Origin: Verrucomicrobiales bacterium
GTDB taxonomy: Bacteria > Verrucomicrobiota > Verrucomicrobiia > Verrucomicrobiales > V1-33
Length of the DNA stretch: 40,613 nucleotides
Direction: 5' to 3'
Assembly: GCA_028293125.1 (NCBI GenBank)
Contig: JAQGPJ010000095.1
Coordinates: forward strand, 1-40,613
Program-made: the position numbers and the translations under genes
Part shown: piece by piece, positions 35,861 to 40,613 of the stretch
How positions within the stretch are numbered: the first letter of the stretch is position 1
Layout: each line of letters opens with the position of its first letter
Notes under the pieces: model-generated
What the model was told of the DNA's origin: nothing
What the model saw: only the letters and a program-made list of their open reading frames with translations
The model's database searches: none

Positions 35861-37816
35861 ATGGACACTTCCACCGCATCCTCCGCACCGTATCATGCCG
35901 CTGCGGACGACTCCGGGCACCATAGTCATCACCATCCCGGTTTCCTGCAGAGATGGGTTTTCTCCACTGATCACAAAATGATCGGTGTGCAGTATGGCAT
36001 CAGCGGTCTCACCTTTCTGGCCGTTGGTTTTCTATTGATGCTTGTCATGCGGTGGAGCATTGCCTACCCCGGAATGCCACTGCCCGCCGGACTGGACTGG
36101 ATCCTCAAACTGTTCGGCAGTGAATTTATGTCCCGCTGGGCGCCTGAGGCGCGCGTCTCAGGAGCGCTGTACAATATGCTCGGCTCCATGCACGGCACCA
36201 TCATGGTGTTTTTCGGAGTGGTGCCGCTGGGCTTCGCCGCTTTCGCCAATTTTGTCATGCCCCTTCAGATCGGTGCCCCCGACATGGCGTTTCCAAAGCT
36301 TAACATGTGGAGTTTCTGGCTTTTTTTCATCAGCGGCGTCATCATGCTGGCGAGCTTCTTTCTTCCTTCCGGCCCCGCGCAGTCCGGGTGGACCAATTAT
36401 TCCCCCCTTGCCACCCAGATTCACCGCAACACCGATTCGCATTTCTGGACCGGGCAAAGCCAGTGGCTTTTCGCCATGGTTTTCAACATCAGCGCCTCCC
36501 TGTTGGGCGCGGTCAATGTGCTGACCACGGTGATCAACCTGCGGGCGCAGGGGATGACATGGATGCGGCTTCCCTTCTTCTCATGGGCCATGTTCGCCAT
36601 CGCTTTTCTGCTGCTGCTGGCGTTCCCACCTTTGGAGGTGGCGGCGCTGATGCAGCTGAGCGACAATGTGCTAGGCTCCAGCTTCTTTCTGCCCACTGGA
36701 CTCCGTTCGGGAGGAACCCTGCTGGATGTCAGCGGCGGGGGGCATCCGGTTCTGTTTCAGCATCTGTTCTGGTTTCTGGGCCATCCGGAGGTCTACGTCC
36801 TCCTTCTGCCGGGACTCGCCATCACGGCGGAGGTCATCACCTGCAACACGCGCAAACCGCTCTGGGGGTACAAGTCCATGGTTTACGCCGTGCTCGGGCT
36901 CAGCTTTCTCTCCTTTCTGGTGTGGGCGCACCACATGTATCTGACCGGGATGGGAACGGTGGTGGCCACTTTTTTCCAGTTCACCACGGTGCTCATTTCC
37001 ATCCCTTCCGTGATTCTTCTGACTTGTCTGATGCTTTCCCTTTGGGGCGGCTCCATCCGTTTCACGGTCCCGATGCTGTTCGCGACCGCTTTCCTTCCCA
37101 TGTTCGGCATTGGAGGGCTGACCGGCCTGCCGCTGGCCTTCAGCTTCATTGATCTTTATCTGCACGACACCTACTATGTGATCGCGCATTTCCATTACAT
37201 CGTGGCGCCGGGAGTCATTTTTGGAATCTTCGCCGGGATTTACCACTGGTTCCCGAAAGTCACGGGAAGAATGATGGGGACCGTGCTGGGACATCTGCAT
37301 TTCTGGCCGTCGCTGGTGGCGATGAACGTCATTTTCGCCCCCATGTTTGTCCAGGGGATGGCGGGATTCCACCGGCGGTGGTTTGACGGCGGCCGGGTGT
37401 TCGAAATGGTGACCCACCAATATTTTTACCTCAACGAGGTTATTTCATGGGGTGCCTGGGCACTGGGATTGGCGCAGATCCCGTTCATTGTCAATTTTGT
37501 CTGGAGTATGTTCGCGGGCAGAAAAGTTCCGGACAATCCATGGCATGCCACAACCCTTGAATGGAGCACTCCGACGCCGCCACCGCATGGGAACTTCCTC
37601 ACGCCGCCCGTCGTGCACCGCGGGCCCTACGAATACAGCGTCCCAGGTGCGTCCCGCGACTTCAGTCCCCAGTGGGAGGCTCCATCCGTGGAGGAGAGCA
37701 TTGAGGAGGACAACGCCGGGCATCCGGCGGCCTCCATGGCGGAACGGGCTATTCATTCCGTGAAGGGCGAACCCGCAGGGCCGGATGTTTACCGGCCCGG
37801 CATGTCCAACAATTGA
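35861..37816 (+). CDS. ctaD: Cytochrome c oxidase subunit I (heme-copper oxidase), K-pathway lysine absent
   Basis: This is the catalytic subunit of a heme-copper oxygen reductase, with about 12 or more membrane helices. The ATG at 35861 (MDTSTASSAPYHAAADD) precedes a His-rich N-terminus and the family motif FSTDHKMIG. Ligands are all present: His111 and His445 (low-spin heme), His443 (high-spin heme), His308 with His357 and His358 (CuB), the cross-linking Tyr312, Glu310 in GHPEVY, and His435. D-pathway residues are kept: Asp141 in GAPDMAF, Asn130 and Asn148. In helix VIII, where classical A-type enzymes have GIK...WGGS, this reads SVILLTCLMLSLWGGS, placing Leu386 at the K-pathway lysine (Rhodobacter Lys362). 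The C-terminal about 100 residues form a soluble tail. No subunit II or III gene is adjacent. Confidence 0.95.
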   Translation: MDTSTASSAPYHAAADDSGHHSHHHPGFLQRWVFSTDHKMIGVQYGISGLTFLAVGFLLMLVMRWSIAYPGMPLPAGLDWILKLFGSEFMSRWAPEARVSGALYNMLGSMHGTIMVFFGVVPLGFAAFANFVMPLQIGAPDMAFPKLNMWSFWLFFISGVIMLASFFLPSGPAQSGWTNYSPLATQIHRNTDSHFWTGQSQWLFAMVFNISASLLGAVNVLTTVINLRAQGMTWMRLPFFSWAMFAIAFLLLLAFPPLEVAALMQLSDNVLGSSFFLPTGLRSGGTLLDVSGGGHPVLFQHLFWFLGHPEVYVLLLPGLAITAEVITCNTRKPLWGYKSMVYAVLGLSFLSFLVWAHHMYLTGMGTVVATFFQFTTVLISIPSVILLTCLMLSLWGGSIRFTVPMLFATAFLPMFGIGGLTGLPLAFSFIDLYLHDTYYVIAHFHYIVAPGVIFGIFAGIYHWFPKVTGRMMGTVLGHLHFWPSLVAMNVIFAPMFVQGMAGFHRRWFDGGRVFEMVTHQYFYLNEVISWGAWALGLAQIPFIVNFVWSMFAGRKVPDNPWHATTLEWSTPTPPPHGNFLTPPVVHRGPYEYSVPGASRDFSPQWEAPSVEESIEEDNAGHPAASMAERAIHSVKGEPAGPDVYRPGMSNN

Positions 37817-37949
37817 TGGATCAGGCACCGGTCATGATCTTTCCCACTCGGATCCGCGGCGAACAGGGAGACTTCTCCACACGGGAAAAGAACCCGCATC
37901 CCAGGGAATGCCGGAGCCGTTGCAGGAATAACCTTAACCCTTCATTCCC

Positions 37950-38165
37950 ATGTCCGATGATCCCAGGAAAAAATACAAGGACCGGTTCACGGTTGATCTC
38001 AATGACGCCCATGAACGGTCCTACTTTCACTCTGTGTTGAAAAAGGAGTTCCCCGGCAAATCCGACGCGGAGATTGAATCCGCGGTCCGGACCGCCGCCA
38101 AGGAGATTGCCCCTTCCGAAAGCCGGGAAAAGCTGACGGAGCATGTCCGGCAGCTGCTGAGTTAA
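37950..38165 (+). CDS. Small hypothetical soluble protein (71 aa)
   Basis: A short charged protein starts at ATG 37950. A first strand or loop (KDRFTVDLNDAHERSYFHSVL) is followed by a DAEIESAVRTAAKEI helix and a final SREKLTEHVRQLLS helix. The layout recalls small DUF3606-like proteins (a Rxx(I/V)(D/N)xxExxYW start), but the match is not close enough to assign. It follows ctaD by 133 bases on the same strand and ends just before a very strong hairpin. The function is unknown. Confidence 0.65.
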   Translation: MSDDPRKKYKDRFTVDLNDAHERSYFHSVLKKEFPGKSDAEIESAVRTAAKEIAPSESREKLTEHVRQLLS

Positions 38166-38174
38166 TAATTCATA

Positions 38175-38210
38175 CGGCGGCTCCGGCATGGCCGGAGCCG
38201 CCGGCATTCT
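38175..38210 (+). terminator. 13-bp perfect hairpin, likely terminator
   Basis: CGGCGGCTCCGGC (38175-38187) and GCCGGAGCCGCCG (38191-38203) form a 13-bp perfect stem with an ATG loop, 10 bases after the stop of the small gene. Only a broken T-run (GCATTCTTTCC) follows, so it may act with Rho or as an mRNA 3'-end stabiliser. It separates the ctaD unit from the next gene. Confidence 0.6.
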
Positions 38211-38245
38211 TTCCACCCCCACATTATGTCCAACACTCCCGGCTT

Positions 38246-39346
38246 ATGAGAACAGCACTTTCTCCTTTCCTCCTCGCCGCCGCGCTGGCCAGTTTTCCGG
38301 TATCCCATGGCAGCACCGCGGAGCTGGAGGTGGTGGCCAGCTTTCCCAAACAGCAGGTCACCGGAATCGGGGTCTCCAAGGCCAGTGGCCGCATCTTTGT
38401 GAACTTTCCCTTCTGGTCGGATGACCACACCATTTCCGTGGCCGAGGTGGGAAAGGATGGAAACCTGACCCCCTTTCCGGATGCTGAATGGAACCGCAAG
38501 GACGAAGGAAGCCCGGACAAGCGCTTTGTCTGTATCCAGAGTGTGGTGGTGGATGATAGGGACACGCTGTGGATTCTGGATGCCGGCTCCCCGAAGCAGC
38601 AGGGCGTGGTGCCCGGAGCCGCCAAACTGGTGAAAGTGGATCTGGCCAGCAACCAGGTGGTGAAGGTTTATCCCATGGAGGACACCGTGGCGCCTAAAAA
38701 ATCCTACCTGAACGACATCCGGGTGGACACCGCCACGGGTCATGCCTTCATCACGGAATCGGGAATCGGCTCCCTCATCGTGATCAATCTTGAATCCGGC
38801 GAGCAGCGCCGCCTGCTGGCCAACCATCCCTCCACCAAGGCCGAGATTGGCACCGAGCTGGTGGTGGACAGCATCCGGCCCATCGATCCGGAAACGGCGG
38901 GCACTCCCCAGTTCCATGCCGACGGCATCGCCTTGGATGCCAAAAACGGATGGCTTTATTTCCACGCCCTGACAGGCTACCAGCTTTACCGAATCCGGAC
39001 CTCCGTGCTGACCGATCCCAAAGCCACCATGGAGAAAGTGGGGAAGGCGGTGGAGAAAGTGGCCAAAACCGCAGCCCCCGACGGAATGCTGGAGGACGCG
39101 AAAGGCCGGGTTTACCTGGCGGCTTTTGAAAAGAACGCCATCATCCGGTTTGATCCGGACAGCGGGGAGTCCACGACGGTGGTGGAGGACAACCGCCTGC
39201 AGTGGCCGGACACCCTGAGCTGGGGGCCAAACGGGGACCTCTATGTCACCACCTCCCAGATTCACCGGACCCCTAAATACAACCGGGGCGTCAGCAAGCT
39301 GGAGGGGCCTTTCCAAGTGCTGAAAGTGAGCATGGAAAAGCCCTGA
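38246..39346 (+). CDS. Major royal jelly/yellow-family exported beta-propeller protein
   Basis: This is an exported protein of the MRJP/yellow family, first known from insects and present in many bacteria; bacterial members have no established activity (some annotations mention L-dopachrome tautomerase). Signal peptide residues 1-22 (MRTALSPFLLAAALASFPVSHG) support the ATG at 38246. The six-bladed propeller markers follow: GIGVSKASGRIFVNFPFW, CIQSVVVDDRDTLWILDAGSP, KSYLNDIRVDTATGHAFITESG, FHADGIALDAKNGWLYFHALTG, and PDTLSWGPNGDLYVTTSQIHRTP near the C-terminus. The 366-residue length is normal. It lies on the same strand between the ctaD unit and the SDR gene but is separated from the first by a strong hairpin. 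The role here is unknown. Confidence 0.9.
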   Translation: MRTALSPFLLAAALASFPVSHGSTAELEVVASFPKQQVTGIGVSKASGRIFVNFPFWSDDHTISVAEVGKDGNLTPFPDAEWNRKDEGSPDKRFVCIQSVVVDDRDTLWILDAGSPKQQGVVPGAAKLVKVDLASNQVVKVYPMEDTVAPKKSYLNDIRVDTATGHAFITESGIGSLIVINLESGEQRRLLANHPSTKAEIGTELVVDSIRPIDPETAGTPQFHADGIALDAKNGWLYFHALTGYQLYRIRTSVLTDPKATMEKVGKAVEKVAKTAAPDGMLEDAKGRVYLAAFEKNAIIRFDPDSGESTTVVEDNRLQWPDTLSWGPNGDLYVTTSQIHRTPKYNRGVSKLEGPFQVLKVSMEKP

Positions 39347-39411
39347 ACTGTAGACTCCGTCTTTTTGTTTCTCCAATCCTCTAAACTCCTCATTAAACCC
39401 TTCCCTCCGCC

Positions 39412-40299
39412 ATGAGCAATAATTCCAAACCTGAAAAAGAGCCTGATCCTCAGCGGCCCGCCCAAGAGCAGGATCGTCAGCCGGGAATAGAGGCGGAAAT
39501 GCGGCCCCAGCCCATGGCGGAGAACCCGCGGATCACCGGCAGCGGCCGGCTCTCGGGAAGGGTGGCGCTGATTACCGGCGGGGATTCGGGAATTGGCCGT
39601 GCCGTGGCTCTGGCTTTCGCCCGGGAAGGCGCGGACGTGGGGGTTCTCTATCTGGATGAAAAGGAGGATGCCGATGAAACCGCCCGGCTGGTGCGGGACA
39701 AAGGCCGGCGCTGTCTTTTGATTCCCGGGGATATTGGCAGTGAATCCCATTGCCGCGAGTCTGTCGGCGCCATCGTGGCCGAATTCGGCCGCTTGGATAT
39801 CCTCGTCAACAACGCGGCGGAGCAGCATCCCCAAAAAAGCCCGGAGGACATCACGGAAAACCAGCTTATGTCCACTTTCCGCACCAATGTGTTCCCGCTC
39901 TTCTTCCTCACGGCGGCCTGTCTGCCGCATTTGGAGAAATCGGAGCATGCGGCCATCATCAACACCACTTCCGTCACCGCCTACCGGGGAAGTCCCGAAC
40001 TGCTCGATTACTCCGCCACCAAAGGGGCCATCGTGGCCTTCACCCGGTCGCTGGCCACCCGGCTGGTGAAAAAAAACATCCGCGTCAACGCCGTGGCTCC
40101 CGGGCCCATCTGGACCCCTCTGATCGCCGCCACCTTTCCGGCGGAGAAAGTGGCGGTGTTCGGCTCCGACAGTCCGATGGGAAGAGCCGGCCAGCCATGG
40201 GAGTGCGCGGAGTGCTATGTGTTTCTGGCGGGGGAAGCCTCCAGCTATATCACTGGGCAGGTGCTCCATCCCAACGGGGGCGAGATCGTCAATGGGTGA
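39412..40299 (+). CDS. SDR-family oxidoreductase, general-stress YghA/GSP39-like
   Basis: This is an NAD(P)-dependent short-chain dehydrogenase of 295 residues. A polar N-terminal extension (about 1-45, rich in Q, P and E) precedes the Rossmann fold, as in the YghA/general-stress-protein-39 subgroup. The cofactor motif TGGDSGIG is at 55-62, NNAA at 133-136, the catalytic residues are Ser187, Tyr200 and Lys204 (YSATKGA), and the C-terminal GRAGQPWECAECYVFLAGE, SSYITGQ and PNGG motifs are typical. The substrate is unknown. Members of this subgroup are often stress-induced. It starts 65 bases after the royal-jelly-type gene. Confidence 0.94.
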   Translation: MSNNSKPEKEPDPQRPAQEQDRQPGIEAEMRPQPMAENPRITGSGRLSGRVALITGGDSGIGRAVALAFAREGADVGVLYLDEKEDADETARLVRDKGRRCLLIPGDIGSESHCRESVGAIVAEFGRLDILVNNAAEQHPQKSPEDITENQLMSTFRTNVFPLFFLTAACLPHLEKSEHAAIINTTSVTAYRGSPELLDYSATKGAIVAFTRSLATRLVKKNIRVNAVAPGPIWTPLIAATFPAEKVAVFGSDSPMGRAGQPWECAECYVFLAGEASSYITGQVLHPNGGEIVNG

Positions 40300-40381
40300 A
40301 GGCCGGTGCCGGCAAAGGGCGCAGCCAGGCTCAGGAAGCCTCCTCCTCTATACGGCACATCGCGATTGAAGACCGGGGCGG

Positions 40382-40613
40382 GTGGGGGATGGAGAGGTCG
40401 TGGCCCTGCCGGCGGAAACCGTTTACGGACTGGCGGCGGACGCCATGAATCCGGCAGGGGTGGCGCGGATTTTTGAAGCCAAGGGGCGGCCCTCCTTCGA
40501 TCCCCTGATCCTTCACCTGCCCCACCGCAAACGTCTGGAGGAGGTGGCCGCCATCCCGCCGGAGATCGCGGAGGCGGTGGCGGTGCTGACGGAGAAATTC
40601 TGGCCGGGACCGC
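40382..40613 (+). CDS. tsaC: L-threonylcarbamoyladenylate synthase (TsaC/Sua5/YwlC), 5' part only
   Basis: This enzyme makes threonylcarbamoyl-AMP for the t6A modification of ANN-decoding tRNAs. The visible residues are GEVVALPAETVYGLAADA, then VARIFEAKGRPSFDPLILHL and LTEKFWPGP, the standard ATP/threonine-site motifs. The window cuts the gene. The first possible start is GTG at 40382, after an in-frame TGA at 40367-40369; this gives only three residues before GEVVALP, about ten fewer than usual. A missing base in the G run 40384-40388 could restore a longer N-terminus from another frame (RHIAIEDRGG...), so the start is uncertain. Confidence 0.85.
   Translation, partial: MGDGEVVALPAETVYGLAADAMNPAGVARIFEAKGRPSFDPLILHLPHRKRLEEVAAIPPEIAEAVAVLTEKFWPGP

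Overview
The window looks like chromosomal DNA of a GC-rich member of the PVC group, most likely Verrucomicrobiota. The clearest pointers are an adjacent pair of a DUF1549/DUF1553 cytochrome-c-like protein and a Tat-exported DUF1501 protein, a DUF5069 protein, a YezD/DUF2292 protein, and a three-gene type-B succinate dehydrogenase. Taxonomy is inferred from protein families only. No rRNA, CRISPR array, transposase, integrase or phage gene was seen.

Left part (1-15,600). pdxJ (vitamin B6 synthesis) is followed by small proteins, an L,D-transpeptidase gene broken by two compensating single-base indels, a YezD protein, and the DUF1553/DUF1501 pair on the minus strand with a hairpin terminator region behind it. 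A DUF5069 gene is divergent from that pair. Next comes a probable two-gene unit: a membrane-anchored SUMF1-fold protein and a long protein with two tandem GT4 glycosyltransferase domains. Four small proteins of unknown function and an AT-rich spacer close this part.

Middle (15,600-19,550). sdhC-sdhA-sdhB lie on the minus strand, followed upstream by tRNA-Phe(GAA), which has a recognisable promoter of its own.

Right part (20,200-40,613) is rich in signalling and stress genes. Two related PAS histidine kinases occur about 2.3 kb apart. The larger is a complete CheB-CheR-coiled coil-multi-PAS-kinase protein with a single-domain response regulator directly behind it. The smaller keeps only the first strand of the CheB domain, fused in frame to the coiled coil and PAS/kinase part, as if the esterase and methyltransferase had been cut out. 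Around them are two ferritin-like DUF892 proteins (one with several likely metal ligands lost), a large protein of unknown function, a cytochrome c oxidase subunit I that keeps its D-pathway and metal ligands but has leucine where the K-pathway lysine should be, a royal-jelly/yellow-type beta-propeller protein and a general-stress-type SDR oxidoreductase. The window ends inside a tsaC/sua5 gene.

How the genes may work together: SdhCAB and CtaD are membrane respiratory components. The kinases, response regulator, DUF892 proteins and SDR resemble the stress-response neighbourhoods of other bacteria. That grouping is inference from gene content; no regulatory link is proven by the sequence.
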